64,000 nucleotides of DNA, from positions 186,001 through 250,000 of the forward strand of contig JAUZOE010000001.1 of NCBI GenBank assembly GCA_030706605.1, written 5' to 3'. The notes under the pieces were generated by a model. It was not told where the DNA came from and made no database searches. It was given only the letters and a program-made list of their open reading frames with translations. This document shows, piece after piece, positions 40,345 to 50,803 of the stretch (position 1 is the stretch's first letter; the number at the start of each line of letters is the position of its first letter). Both the position numbers and the translations under genes were made by a program. Source of the stretch: Bacteroidota bacterium (GTDB lineage Bacteria > Bacteroidota > Bacteroidia > Chitinophagales > Chitinophagaceae).

Positions 40345-41574
40345 ATGACAAAAATTAAAGTAGAAAATCCTGTAGTAGAACTCGATGGAGATGAAATGAC
40401 ACGCATCATCTGGAAATTTATTAAAGACAAACTGATACTTCCTTATGTGGATGTTGATATAAAATATTATGACCTGGGCATTGAGCATCGTGATGAGACG
40501 AATGACCAGGTAACTGTAGATGCCGCCAATGCTATAAAAAAATATGGCGTTGGAATTAAATGTGCTACCATAACACCCGACGAGGCCAGAGTGGAAGAAT
40601 TTCATTTAAAGCAAATGTGGAAAAGTCCCAATGGAACAATCAGAAACATTCTTGATGGCACTGTATTTCGCGAACCTATTGTAATGAAAAATATCCCAAG
40701 ATTAGTCAGCAATTGGACCGCTCCAATTATCATTGGACGTCATGCTTTTGGCGATCAATACCGTGCAACTGATGCGGTGATAAAAGGAAAAGGAAAACTG
40801 ACCATGACTTTTACTCCCGAAGATGGTAGTGAATCTCAAACTTTTGAAGTGTACAATTTTAAAGGAGATGGAGTAGCTCTTTCAATGTATAATACTGATG
40901 AGAGCATTGAAGGTTTTGCCAGGAGTTGTTTCAATATGGCTTTGAGTAAAAAATGGCCCCTTTATCTTTCTACAAAAAATACCATTCTCAAAAAATATGA
41001 CGGACGTTTTAAAGATATTTTTCAAACTATTTATGAAAATGAATTTAAAGCACAATTTGAAACAGCAGGTGTTACTTATGAGCACCGCCTGATCGACGAC
41101 ATGGTGGCAAGCGCCTTGAAATGGCATGGCAACTTTATTTGGGCTTGTAAAAATTATGATGGAGATGTACAAAGTGATACCATAGCCCAGGGATTTGGTT
41201 CTCTTGGCTTAATGACTTCTGTTTTAATTACTCCTGATGGAAAAACTATGGAAGCAGAAGCCGCCCATGGCACCGTTACAAGGCATTACCGGGAACATGA
41301 AAAGGGAAATCCTACCTCAACTAACCCGATTGCCTCCATTTTTGCCTGGACCAGAGGCCTGGCCTTTAGAGGAAAACTTGACAATAATCAAGAATTAATT
41401 CATTTCTCTGAAGCGCTCGAAGAAGTATGTATTAAAACCGTTGAAAGTGGTAAAATGACCAAAGACCTTGCTGTATGCATTAGTGGAAACAAAGTTTCGC
41501 ATGGTACTGATTATCTGTACACAGAAGAATTCCTGGAAGCAATCAACGAGAATCTTAGTAGGAAATTAAAATAA
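40345..41574 (+). CDS. icd: Isocitrate dehydrogenase (NADP+), eukaryotic-like subfamily II
   Basis: 409 aa; [65 protein letters not shown]. Confidence 0.95.
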   Translation: MTKIKVENPVVELDGDEMTRIIWKFIKDKLILPYVDVDIKYYDLGIEHRDETNDQVTVDAANAIKKYGVGIKCATITPDEARVEEFHLKQMWKSPNGTIRNILDGTVFREPIVMKNIPRLVSNWTAPIIIGRHAFGDQYRATDAVIKGKGKLTMTFTPEDGSESQTFEVYNFKGDGVALSMYNTDESIEGFARSCFNMALSKKWPLYLSTKNTILKKYDGRFKDIFQTIYENEFKAQFETAGVTYEHRLIDDMVASALKWHGNFIWACKNYDGDVQSDTIAQGFGSLGLMTSVLITPDGKTMEAEAAHGTVTRHYREHEKGNPTSTNPIASIFAWTRGLAFRGKLDNNQELIHFSEALEEVCIKTVESGKMTKDLAVCISGNKVSHGTDYLYTEEFLEAINENLSRKLK

Positions 41575-41728
41575 AAACATTTATAATATTCATAACGTAA
41601 AATAATTTAGGAACAAAGTTTGATGTGATCAAGAATTAAAGTCAACGAAACAACTCCTTGCAAAATTGGAAAAACAAAAAAACAGGAAAGTTTTATCAAA
41701 ATGGTAAAGAGTTGTTTTTTGTTTTTCG

Positions 41729-42049
41729 TTGAAAAAAATGACACACGACCAACTAAACAAAAAATTATTCAATTTTTCATTATCCTTAGCCGAAACTATA
41801 GATGAACAAATAAAGACTATGACTTATTTAACACCTGAACATTTATGGCTTTTCGGCAGGGATAATATTTTTTTCAACAAAACGGAGTTCCCATATGTCA
41901 GGAATATTGTAAGATATGAATCTCTGAATGACCCTATAAAAAGTGCGTCTTGTGATGATACAGGCAGGCAGCTCAAAAAAATCATTGTAAAACATCCTCC
42001 CAACCGACTTGATCGGGGCAGAAATGCCCCAAAAAATAAACGAAATTAA
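41729..42049 (+). CDS. Hypothetical protein
   Basis: 106 aa; no family recognised; immediately upstream of a response regulator. Confidence 0.5.
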   Translation: MKKMTHDQLNKKLFNFSLSLAETIDEQIKTMTYLTPEHLWLFGRDNIFFNKTEFPYVRNIVRYESLNDPIKSASCDDTGRQLKKIIVKHPPNRLDRGRNAPKNKRN

Positions 42050-42083
42050 TTTTTTAAATCCCCGTTTCTTAAAAATACTCTGA

Positions 42084-42473
42084 TTGAAAATTATGTCTAG
42101 AATTTTAGTTGTAGATGATGATACAGATATTTTATCTGTAATGGAACTACTATTTTCCATGAAAGGTTTTGAAGTTGCGATAATTTCTAAAGGAGAAAAC
42201 ACTTTCTCTAAGATAGAATCATTTCGGCCTGACCTCATTTTACTGGATGTACTTATTTCCGGGTATGACGGAAGAACCATATGCAAAAAGCTAAAATCAG
42301 ATAAACAAACGCGGCATATACCCGTCATCATGTTTTCTGCACATCCGGGTGCAGCAGCCACCATTTCAGATTACGGCGCCAATGATTTCATTGCAAAGCC
42401 ATTTGAAGTGAACCATCTTATGAAAAAAGTGAATGCGCAATTAGGCATCAACAGTAATGAAGAATCTCATTAA
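42084..42473 (+). CDS. Single-domain response regulator receiver
   Basis: 129 aa; ILVVDDDTDI, LILLDVLISGYDG, PVIMFSA, NDFIAKPFE; no output domain. Confidence 0.95.
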   Translation: MKIMSRILVVDDDTDILSVMELLFSMKGFEVAIISKGENTFSKIESFRPDLILLDVLISGYDGRTICKKLKSDKQTRHIPVIMFSAHPGAAATISDYGANDFIAKPFEVNHLMKKVNAQLGINSNEESH

Positions 42474-42609
42474 GCTTTATTATCAATCGAAGTATATCAA
42501 GCAAAACATGAAAGTATAAGCATCCTGGCAACAGGTAAAAATCACTTTGATTATAGAAATTGAGATTCATGTAATTTTTGTAATTTACAATTACAAAGGG
42601 TAACCCAAT

Positions 42610-43107
42610 ATGATGCAATCCAATAATAAATTCCTAAACCTGGTCAACCATCCATTCCTGTTCAGGTTATATTTGTTCATAAAATTACCTGCCGCGTTTT
42701 TTTCCGGGATTAGGATAAGAGAGTGCTCAAATAGTAAATGCATTACCTCAGTTCCATATAAATGGCTTACCCAAAATCCTTTTCGGTCTACCTATTTTGC
42801 TTCTCTTGCTATGGCCGCGGAATTGAGTACCGGCGCTTTAGCTTTAAATAATACCTATAAAAGAAACCCTGAAGTTTCAATGTTGGTCACAAAAATGGAA
42901 GCCAGCTACTTTAAAAAAGCAACGGGCATTACCTTTTTCACCTGCAATGAAGGCCATCAGATTGAAAATGCTGTGAAAGAAGCCCGTAACAGTGGTGAGG
43001 CAAAGGTAATTATCGTAAAATCAATCGGTAAGAATAAAAGCGGAGAGTTAATTGCAGAGTTTTTCTTTACATGGTCATTTAAAACAAAATCTAAAAAGAA
43101 TAAATAA
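42610..43107 (+). CDS. DUF4442-like / hotdog-fold thioesterase-like protein
   Basis: 165 aa; KLPAAFFSGIRIRECS...VPYKWLTQNPFRSTYFASLAMAAELSTGALAL. Confidence 0.8.
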   Translation: MMQSNNKFLNLVNHPFLFRLYLFIKLPAAFFSGIRIRECSNSKCITSVPYKWLTQNPFRSTYFASLAMAAELSTGALALNNTYKRNPEVSMLVTKMEASYFKKATGITFFTCNEGHQIENAVKEARNSGEAKVIIVKSIGKNKSGELIAEFFFTWSFKTKSKKNK

Positions 43108-43168
43108 GTTTCAGTTTATTTATTGGAACTTAACTTTATTTTTATTCCTCACTTTCTAAATTTTATAT

Positions 43169-44572
43169 ATGAAGATTGCTTTTCATGGTGCCGCCCGCAC
43201 TGTCACCGGATCCAAACATTTACTTACCCTTACTAATGGAAAGAAATATTTACTGGACTGTGGCATGTACCAGGGATTGGGGAGAGAAACAGATGAACTC
43301 AACAGGGATTTTGGTTTTGTGCCATCAGAAATAGACCATATGATACTTTCGCATGCACACATTGACCATTGCGGATTGATTCCCAAATTAATTAAAGAAG
43401 GATATAACGGAAAAGTATATGCAACTCCTGCTACAAAAGATCTTGCCGCAATCTTGATGGAAGACAGTGCCGGCATCCAGGAAAGCGATATTAAATTTTT
43501 AAATAAAATACGAACTTCACAGGGAAAGCCTTATATAACCCCATTATATGGAATGGAGGACGCATTAAATGCTGTACAGCATTTCGTAGTAGTAGATTAT
43601 GGGGTATGGTTTAAAATAGATGAAAATGTACAATTTATGTACCTGGATGCCGGACACATTATTGGCAGCACTACCGTCCATTTAAAAATTACTGAAAACG
43701 GAAAAGAAACACATCTTACTTTTTCCGGCGATGTAGGCAGATACCGTGATATCATTCTGAAATCACCTGATGTTTTTCCACAGGCCGATTATATTATAAT
43801 GGAATCTACCTATGGTAATAAATTACATGAAGAGATTACCGGCACACCAGATAAACTCCTGGAATGGATAACAAAAACATGCCTGGAAAGAAAAGGAAAG
43901 TTGATTATTCCGGCCTTTAGCGTAGGCCGCACACAGGAAATTCTGTATGCATTGAATCAATTGGAAAATGAAAATTGCCTTCCGATGCTCCCTTATTATG
44001 TAGATAGCCCCCTCAGTTTGGAAGCAACTGAAGTAATTAAAAGCTACCCCAACTATTTTAATAACCGTGTTCAAAAATTATTATTAAGCGATGTGGATCC
44101 GTTTGGTTTTAAAGGACTTCAATTTATAAAATCAGCAGAAGAAAGTAAATTACTTAATTACAGGAAAGACCCTATGGTCATTATTTCGGCAAGTGGTATG
44201 GCAGACGCAGGAAGGGTAAAACACCATATCAGCAATAATATTGAAAACAGCCGTAATTCAATTTTATTTTCGGGTTATTGCGAACCTCATTCATTAGGAG
44301 GCAGGCTGAAACTACATCCAAAAGAAGTGGGCATCTTTGGAATGGTTCATGAAGTTCACGCCGAAATAGGCGAAATAAAAAGTATGAGTGCTCATGGTGA
44401 TTATGACGATTTGTGCCAATGGCTTGCCTGCCAGGATCCTAAACAGGTAAAAAAATTGTTTTTAGTTCATGGGGAATATGATGTACAACAGGACTTCAGA
44501 AACCGCCTGATCAGCAAGGGATTTTTAGATGTAGAAATTCCTGCAAGGCATTCTGAAATAGGATTGGGGTAA
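43169..44572 (+). CDS. MBL-fold beta-CASP metallohydrolase (RNA exonuclease-type)
   Basis: 467 aa; HAHIDHCGLIPKL, YLDAGHIIGSTTVHL, SGDVGRY, PAFSVGRTQEIL, SASGMADAGRVKHH, SAHGDYDDL. Confidence 0.95.
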   Translation: MKIAFHGAARTVTGSKHLLTLTNGKKYLLDCGMYQGLGRETDELNRDFGFVPSEIDHMILSHAHIDHCGLIPKLIKEGYNGKVYATPATKDLAAILMEDSAGIQESDIKFLNKIRTSQGKPYITPLYGMEDALNAVQHFVVVDYGVWFKIDENVQFMYLDAGHIIGSTTVHLKITENGKETHLTFSGDVGRYRDIILKSPDVFPQADYIIMESTYGNKLHEEITGTPDKLLEWITKTCLERKGKLIIPAFSVGRTQEILYALNQLENENCLPMLPYYVDSPLSLEATEVIKSYPNYFNNRVQKLLLSDVDPFGFKGLQFIKSAEESKLLNYRKDPMVIISASGMADAGRVKHHISNNIENSRNSILFSGYCEPHSLGGRLKLHPKEVGIFGMVHEVHAEIGEIKSMSAHGDYDDLCQWLACQDPKQVKKLFLVHGEYDVQQDFRNRLISKGFLDVEIPARHSEIGLG

Positions 44573-44611
44573 TAGGATTCAGGATACTGTTTCTTTTAAA
44601 CTTCAGAAGTA

Positions 44612-45208
44612 TCATGAAGCAAGCCCTTGCATCTTTAAAAACTGATTGTGTAATTCCAGCACCTGCGGGATAAGCATTTGCTGTTCATCATTGATGATAA
44701 CATAATCACATAAACGCATCTTTATTTCTTCATCCATTTGCATACCCATCCGTGCTTTTACTTGTTCCGCATTCACATGATCCCGCTGTACGATTCTTTG
44801 CAGGCGGAGTGCCATGGGGGCTTTCACTCCTATTACATAATCTAATTGTTTTTGAGATCCACTTTCAAAAATCAAAGCAGCTTCTTTTACCACGTAAGGA
44901 GCATTTTGCTTTTTCATCCATAGCTCAGCATGATTTATAGTAGCAGGATGAACAAATGAATTGAGCAATGCCATTTTTGTACTATCATTAAAAACCAGTT
45001 CTGCTAAATATTTACGATTGAGTTCACCTCCTGTATAAGCCTTTTCCCCAAATGAATTTTTAATGAGTTTTTTCAATTCTTCATTTTCTGTCATCAGTTT
45101 TTTTGAAGCAGTGTCTGAATCATAAACCGGTATGCCCAGCACTTCAAAAATGCGGGCTACAGTGCTTTTTCCACTGCCAATACCTCCTGTAAGTCCTATT
45201 CGAAGCAT
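44612..45208 (-). CDS. coaE: Dephospho-CoA kinase (ORF track start 45241 probably too early)
   Basis: MLRIGLTGGIGSGKSTVARIFEVLGIPVYDSDTASKKL; P-loop. Confidence 0.95.
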   Translation of the reverse strand: MLRIGLTGGIGSGKSTVARIFEVLGIPVYDSDTASKKLMTENEELKKLIKNSFGEKAYTGGELNRKYLAELVFNDSTKMALLNSFVHPATINHAELWMKKQNAPYVVKEAALIFESGSQKQLDYVIGVKAPMALRLQRIVQRDHVNAEQVKARMGMQMDEEIKMRLCDYVIINDEQQMLIPQVLELHNQFLKMQGLAS

Positions 45209-45240
45209 TACTTTTCTAATGTAAATGGTATGATATCCCA

Positions 45241-45296
45241 AAAAAAATTAGATGTACGAAATACGATGTTGAAAAGACATCGTACTCCGTACATCT
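45241..45296 (-). terminator. Long hairpin terminator after yajC, before coaE
   Basis: AGATGTACG-aaa-TACGATGT-tgaaaag-ACATCGTA-ctc-CGTACATCT, followed on the minus strand by aattttttt. Confidence 0.75.
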
Positions 45297-45309
45297 ATTA
45301 CAGGTAGAA

Positions 45310-45648
45310 TTATTTTATTGGCGCGGGAGCTTTATTAATATTCGTCGTCATTTCCATACTTACTGCACTTTTCTCCATTTTAATATAAGATCCAGGATTT
45401 ATTTCCAACATGAAAGTACCATCGTCATTTACTTTATTTACGGTACCGTGTATTCCGGCAATAGTTACAATTTTATCACCTTTCTGGAGGTTTTGCATAA
45501 ATTGCTTTTGAAGTTTGGCTTTCTTTGACTGTGGTCTTATCATAAACAACCAGAATACAAGGATCATTAATCCTAAAAATACAAATTGAAATCCGCCGCC
45601 ACCCTGGCCGCCTTGCCCTACCATTAAATAAACCATTGCTAAATTCAT
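45310..45648 (-). CDS. yajC: Preprotein translocase subunit YajC
   Basis: 112 aa; FWLFMIRPQSKKAKLQKQFMQNLQKGDKIVTIAGIHGTVNKV. Confidence 0.95.
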   Translation of the reverse strand: MNLAMVYLMVGQGGQGGGGFQFVFLGLMILVFWLFMIRPQSKKAKLQKQFMQNLQKGDKIVTIAGIHGTVNKVNDDGTFMLEINPGSYIKMEKSAVSMEMTTNINKAPAPIK

Positions 45649-45693
45649 ATTATTTGTTTTGTGTTTTGCTGCTTGATAACAGCGATTAAAAAA

Positions 45694-46122
45694 TTAGTTA
45701 TCTGTTGAAATTACTTCACCTGTTAATTGCAAAACCGGGAATTGTGGATACGCATTTGACACTACATTTATCTCTTTATTTACCTTCCCCGCTCTTCCCT
45801 GGCTATTAAAAACCACTTTTAAAACCCCTGTTTCACCTGGCTTTATAGGCTCTTCAGGCTTTTCCGGCACGGTGCAACCACAGCTTGCAGTGGCTGAAGC
45901 TATGATCAATGAATTTTTACCTGTATTACGAAAATGATAATTATAAACCACCTTTTCACCTTCGGGTACCCTTCCAAAATCATATATAGAATCTATCATT
46001 TGCACAGAAGTGGTGTCATTGAAGTTGCCAGGCATGTTCGTCCCCAATTTATATTTTGTATTTCGGATATTGCAGGAAAACAAAATAGATAAAATACAAA
46101 ACCCAACCATCACCTTTTTCAT
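45694..46122 (-). CDS. DUF1573 domain-containing lipoprotein
   Basis: 142 aa; lipobox LSILFSCNI; YDFGRVPEGEKVVYNYHFRNTGKNSLIIASATASCGCTVPE. Confidence 0.92.
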   Translation of the reverse strand: MKKVMVGFCILSILFSCNIRNTKYKLGTNMPGNFNDTTSVQMIDSIYDFGRVPEGEKVVYNYHFRNTGKNSLIIASATASCGCTVPEKPEEPIKPGETGVLKVVFNSQGRAGKVNKEINVVSNAYPQFPVLQLTGEVISTDN

Positions 46123-46147
46123 ATTTTCAGATTTTTTTGCAAAGGTA

Positions 46148-47080
46148 TTATAAAGTGCTGTTTTTAAAATTCTTCTTATGAATTTTATTCTGGCTCAGCA
46201 GTTCTTTATGAATGTTATCCAATATGCCATTCACAAAATGCCCACTTTGTTCAGTACTGTATTCCTTGGCAAGATCAATATACTCATTGATCGTTACTTT
46301 AGGAGGTATAGTTTCAAAATATAATAATTCGCATACGCCCATTTTCATTAAAATCATATCCAACGAAGCGATCCTTTCTGAATCCCAGTTTTTCAATTTG
46401 GGCTTAATCAGATCAAGACAATATTCATTTTTATCAATTGCCGACTCCAGGAGCGTAACCGCAAAATCCATTTTTTCTTTGCCCACCATTTCACCAAAAT
46501 CAAAAGAAGCAGGTTTTTGAAAAAATCCACTTAATAAGGTAATCATCATTTCTGCATCGTCATCCCAATGAATAAATTTTTCTTCTATATCGCTTACAAA
46601 ATGATCATTGGGAAGCATCAGGTCCGAAAAAATGAATTCCAATATTTTCTTTTCAGTTTTCTTCTCCCGCGATTGCTGCGAAATATATTCTTTATATTCA
46701 GGTGAATTAACTAAAGAAAGATAACATTTTCTCACTAATTCATCATCCACCAGGTATTTAATTTTGAATTGAGCTACCGATCTTTGAAAAGAAGCATTTT
46801 CCAGTATTGCCCATATAATCTCATTACCGGCTATTTTGGTATTGATATTCAAATCGCTTTCTGAAGGGAGATGTTTAGAGGCCTTTTGTAAAGCATCCTT
46901 TTCTGAATAGCGGGCAACTTCTATAATATAATAAATGAGATAAGTAAACAGTTGCTGAGAATGTTCCATATTTTTTTTCAATATCTGTAATGATTCCCCC
47001 GGACGGATTTCATTATTCATAGATTCAATACTGTAAAGCGTTTGCATTACTTTCACCCGTATATTTCTTCTGCTTAGCAT
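46148..47080 (-). CDS. nusB: Transcription antitermination factor NusB
   Basis: 310 aa; MLSRRNIRVKVMQTLYSIES; C-terminal ETIPPKVTINEYIDLAKEYSTEQSGHFVNGILDNI. Confidence 0.93.
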   Translation of the reverse strand: MLSRRNIRVKVMQTLYSIESMNNEIRPGESLQILKKNMEHSQQLFTYLIYYIIEVARYSEKDALQKASKHLPSESDLNINTKIAGNEIIWAILENASFQRSVAQFKIKYLVDDELVRKCYLSLVNSPEYKEYISQQSREKKTEKKILEFIFSDLMLPNDHFVSDIEEKFIHWDDDAEMMITLLSGFFQKPASFDFGEMVGKEKMDFAVTLLESAIDKNEYCLDLIKPKLKNWDSERIASLDMILMKMGVCELLYFETIPPKVTINEYIDLAKEYSTEQSGHFVNGILDNIHKELLSQNKIHKKNFKNSTL

Positions 47081-47332
47081 TTCTTAAGAACTTGTTTTTG
47101 GGCTGCGAAGATAATATGAAATTGTGGAATGGCCTGTCCACGAAAAACCACGCAGTGCCTGAGTTTGAAAAATGTTAATTTTACCTGGCAAATAATTTCA
47201 AATAAATGGGTGGCAATGCACAGCAATAATGCAAATGTGAAAATGATTTTAGTTGTTACTGCCCTAACTTAAAAAAAAAATTATATACATTGCAAATCCG
47301 CAACTTTGCATTTTTATTATTAAAATGAAAAT

Positions 47333-47899
47333 ATGATAGATTTCTTAAAACAACCCTGGCCCTGGTATATTTCAGGCCCACTAATTGGCCTGATGGTGCC
47401 ACTCTTGTTAATTCTTGGCAATAAAACATTTGGAGTTTCCTCATCTCTGCGCCATGTATGTGCAATATGTGTTCCTCTGAAAGTTCCCTATTTTAATTAC
47501 GACTGGAAAAAAGAAGCCTGGAATTTATGTTTTGTAGGTGGTATATTAGTGGGTGGTATTATAGCAGGGGCATTCCTGCTTAATGGACAGCCGATAGAAG
47601 TGAGTCCCAAATTAGTAACTGAAATGTCAAAATACGGTATCACTGATTATCATTCACTCGTACCTGCCCAGCTTTTTAACTGGCCTCAATTATTTACTTT
47701 TAAAGGACTTATCCTGATGGTTGGCGGAGGTTTTTTAGTCGGCTTTGGGACCCGATATGCCGGAGGGTGCACATCAGGACATTCAATAATGGGACTTTCC
47801 AATTTACAAATGCCATCATTAATTGCAACTATTTGTTTTATGGCGGGGGGCTTTATAATGACCAACCTTATTTTACCTTATATCTTAATGCTTAACTGA
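47333..47899 (+). CDS. YeeE/YedE-family (TsuA-like) sulfur-compound transporter, half 1
   Basis: 188 aa, multi-[29 protein letters not shown]. Confidence 0.9.
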   Translation: MIDFLKQPWPWYISGPLIGLMVPLLLILGNKTFGVSSSLRHVCAICVPLKVPYFNYDWKKEAWNLCFVGGILVGGIIAGAFLLNGQPIEVSPKLVTEMSKYGITDYHSLVPAQLFNWPQLFTFKGLILMVGGGFLVGFGTRYAGGCTSGHSIMGLSNLQMPSLIATICFMAGGFIMTNLILPYILMLN

Positions 47900-48408
47900 T
47901 GAATAACTCTACAACAACTATAGAAACCAATACCGATTTTGAAGTTCGCTCACTGGATGCCATGTGTCTTAACGAATCAACGCTAAAACATCCATGGTGG
48001 TATAATTTAAAATATTTATTCATAGGTATTGTATTTGGTATTCTCCTGGTAAAGTCCGAAGTCATTTCGTGGTTTAGAATCCAGGAAATGTTTCGCCTTG
48101 AAAGCTTTCAGATGTATGGCATTATCGGGTCGGCAGTGGTAACCGGCATCATTTCTATTTTAATCATCAAAAAATTCAACATAAAAACCATTTATGGTGA
48201 AAAAATTGAATTCCATTCGAAGAAATTCAGTAAAGGACAAGTCTATGGTGGTTTAATTTTTGGGTTTGGATGGGCCTTAACAGGCGCCTGCCCCGGACCT
48301 TTGTTTGCACAGATAGGTACCGGAGTGCTGGTTACCAGTATTACATTATTAAGTGCTATTGCAGGCACATGGATGTATGGCCGGATGCGGGAAAGCTTAC
48401 CGCATTAA
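47899..48408 (+). CDS. YeeE/YedE-family (DUF6691-like) transporter, half 2
   Basis: 169 aa; FGFGWALTGACPGPLFAQIGTG; overlaps the preceding gene by 1 nt. Confidence 0.9.
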   Translation: MNNSTTTIETNTDFEVRSLDAMCLNESTLKHPWWYNLKYLFIGIVFGILLVKSEVISWFRIQEMFRLESFQMYGIIGSAVVTGIISILIIKKFNIKTIYGEKIEFHSKKFSKGQVYGGLIFGFGWALTGACPGPLFAQIGTGVLVTSITLLSAIAGTWMYGRMRESLPH

Positions 48409-48590
48409 TCCTTTTTTAATGTATCCTTAAGTTATTAATAAAGCATAGCATACATCCTTTCGTTAATTTTACAAAATAGCAAAACACAGGAGCAACTATT
48501 TAAGAAAGGAAAATCAGGAAAATACCCGGAAGTCAAATTGGTAAATTTAAAAATAGTAGCTCATTATAATATAAACAGACTAATTTAAGA

Positions 48591-49406
48591 ATGGATACAA
48601 AATTTTTCAATCAATTATTAAGCAGGCAACAAAAAAAAGAAATAATACCCGGCAATAAAATTATTGCAGCATGGGCATTACGCCTTATAGGTTTACTATA
48701 TCCCGAATTATCTATGTCCTCCTATTCTTCAACAGAAGAGATAGAAAAAGAATATAAAAAACTAGAAGCAGATCTCATTCATATTTTAAATGCCACCAAG
48801 GCATGCAAAAATTGTAATAATGAAGAAATAGCAAGCGTGTTTTTCGGAAAGGTTCCGGAGATATACCGGATTCTGAATACTGATATCTATTCATTACTTG
48901 AAGGAGATCCTGCGGCAAGGTTAGAGTTTGAAATTATCCGTGCCTATCCCGGCTTCTATGCATTGTGTTTTTACCGGATCGCTCATGAACTCTTGCTACT
49001 GGAAGTGCCACTTCTTCCGCGGATACTTACAGAACATGCTCATTCCAAAACAGGGATTGACATACATACAGGTGCGGTTAAATGTGATAATTTTTTTATT
49101 TATCATGGCACAGGCATCGTGATTGGAGAAACAGCACATATTGGCAATCATGTAAAATTATACCAGGGAGTTACTTTGGGAGCCTTAAGTGTGGACAAAT
49201 CCATGGGACTTTTAAAACGGCATCCCACTGTAGAAGATCATGTAATTATTTATTCCGGCGCTACCATTTTAGGTGGCGAAACCGTTATTGGCCATCACAG
49301 TGTCATCGGCGGGAATGTATGGCTTACTAAAAGCATCCCGCACGGTTCGTTAGTCTATCACAATCCTGAAATTACGGTAGTGGAAGGCAAAATTGTAAAT
49401 TATTAA
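48591..49406 (+). CDS. cysE: Serine O-acetyltransferase (EpsC/CysE type)
   Basis: 271 aa; IDIHTGAVKCDNFFIYHGTGIVIGETAHIGNHVKLYQGVTLGALSV, left-handed beta-helix hexapeptides. Confidence 0.93.
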   Translation: MDTKFFNQLLSRQQKKEIIPGNKIIAAWALRLIGLLYPELSMSSYSSTEEIEKEYKKLEADLIHILNATKACKNCNNEEIASVFFGKVPEIYRILNTDIYSLLEGDPAARLEFEIIRAYPGFYALCFYRIAHELLLLEVPLLPRILTEHAHSKTGIDIHTGAVKCDNFFIYHGTGIVIGETAHIGNHVKLYQGVTLGALSVDKSMGLLKRHPTVEDHVIIYSGATILGGETVIGHHSVIGGNVWLTKSIPHGSLVYHNPEITVVEGKIVNY

Positions 49407-49412
49407 AAATCT

Positions 49413-50285
49413 ATGGCAACTATTTTAGATACAGTTGGCAATACGCCATTAGTGGAACTTCAAAGATTAAATCCAAATCCCGGGGTAACAATTTATGCCA
49501 AACTGGAAGGAAATAATCCTGGTGGAAGTGTAAAAGACCGTCCCGCACTAAATATGATCCGAAGCGCTCTTGGCCGTGGAGACATTAACAAAAATTCAAA
49601 ACTAATAGAAGCCACCAGCGGGAATACCGGGATTGCACTTGCATTGATGGCAAAATTATATGGCATAGCAATAGAACTGGCAATGCCAGCATCTTCTACC
49701 CGTGAGCGCGTGTTAACAATGGAAGCCTTTGGGGCCAAAGTCACCTTGCTTGAAAGCATTGAAATCTGCAGGGATTATGCCCAGGAAAAAGCAGCTTCAG
49801 GAGAATTTTATTTATTAGACCAGTTTGCCAATCCCGATAATTATGCCGCACATTACAAAACAACCGGCCCTGAGATATGGAAAGATACCAATGGAACCAT
49901 TACTCATTTTGTGAGTTCAATGGGCACCACAGGCACCATCATGGGGTGCAGCCGTTTTCTGAAAGAACAAAATCAAGATGTACAAATCGTAGGTTGTCAG
50001 CCATCAGAAAATTCTTCTATTCCCGGCATCAGGAGATGGCCCGTGGAATATCTACCTAAAATTTTTGAACCTTCCAGAGTTGACAGAATAATGGACGTAA
50101 CACAGGAAGAGGCTGTAGAAATGACCCGTAAACTTTCCAAAGAAGAAGGCATCTTTGCCGGCATGAGTAGCGGTGGCGCAGCTTCAGCGGCTATCCGGCT
50201 GGCAAAGGAAATCTCATCAGGAGTTATTGTATTCATTGCCTGCGATCGTGGCGACAGGTATCTCAGCAGTGATTTGTTTGGATAG
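49413..50285 (+). CDS. cysM: Cysteine synthase B-like (CysM)
   Basis: 290 aa; LEGNNPGGSVKDRPALNM (PLP Lys), EATSGNTGIALA, VSSMGTTGTIMGCSRFLKE. Confidence 0.93.
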   Translation: MATILDTVGNTPLVELQRLNPNPGVTIYAKLEGNNPGGSVKDRPALNMIRSALGRGDINKNSKLIEATSGNTGIALALMAKLYGIAIELAMPASSTRERVLTMEAFGAKVTLLESIEICRDYAQEKAASGEFYLLDQFANPDNYAAHYKTTGPEIWKDTNGTITHFVSSMGTTGTIMGCSRFLKEQNQDVQIVGCQPSENSSIPGIRRWPVEYLPKIFEPSRVDRIMDVTQEEAVEMTRKLSKEEGIFAGMSSGGAASAAIRLAKEISSGVIVFIACDRGDRYLSSDLFG

Positions 50286-50329
50286 ATATCAATTCTATTC
50301 TTTTCAAAAACATTTATTGAAAGTCTGTA

Positions 50330-50361
50330 AAAAAAGGCAATCTTTTCAGATTACCTTTTAA
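50330..50361 (-). terminator. Terminator of rnpB (also usable by cysM)
   Basis: Minus strand aaaaggtaatc-tgaaaa-gattgccttttttt. Confidence 0.75.
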
Positions 50362-50368
50362 TAAATTA

Positions 50369-50764
50369 CTGCAAACCTGTAAGCCGGATTTTGTGTCCCG
50401 TTTTGCAACGGGCGGTTATCATTTATCTTGCTGTTACATTACTGCAACAATCTTGCTGCCTACCCTTCCCGCTCCCGGATACACCAGGAATAAACGGGCA
50501 GCTTACTTTGCGCTTTAGCGCAAAACGGAATATACGTGGCATTACAACACACAAGGTTTACCCATCCTGACAATTACTTGCCAAGACCGTGAGCTCTTAC
50601 CTCACATTTTCACCCTTATCCCGGCTGTTACCCGGACGGTTATTTTCTGTGGCACTATCTCCCCGGTAAAAACCGGGACCGGCCATTAACCGGTGTGTCG
50701 CCCTAAGCTGGCCGGACTTTCCTCCCCTGATTTAACAGGAGCGATAACCCGGTTTGCAGTCTGT
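50369..50764 (-). ncRNA. rnpB: RNase P RNA, bacterial class A
   Basis: Minus strand GGGGAGGAAAGTCCGGCCAGCTTAGGGCGACAC; 3' end ...AAATCCGGCTTACAGGTTTGCAGTAA pairing with 5' ...ACTGCAAACCGGG. Confidence 0.93.
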
Positions 50765-50803
50765 AAAGATACTTGATAAAGAATACAGGTAAATTGAAAA
50801 AAC

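Noticed and set aside
42571-42597. Nested palindromes (ttgtaatttacaa, tgtaatt...aattaca) upstream of the DUF4442 gene
   Set aside because: Very AT-rich and short; expected by chance in this composition, so not reported as an operator.
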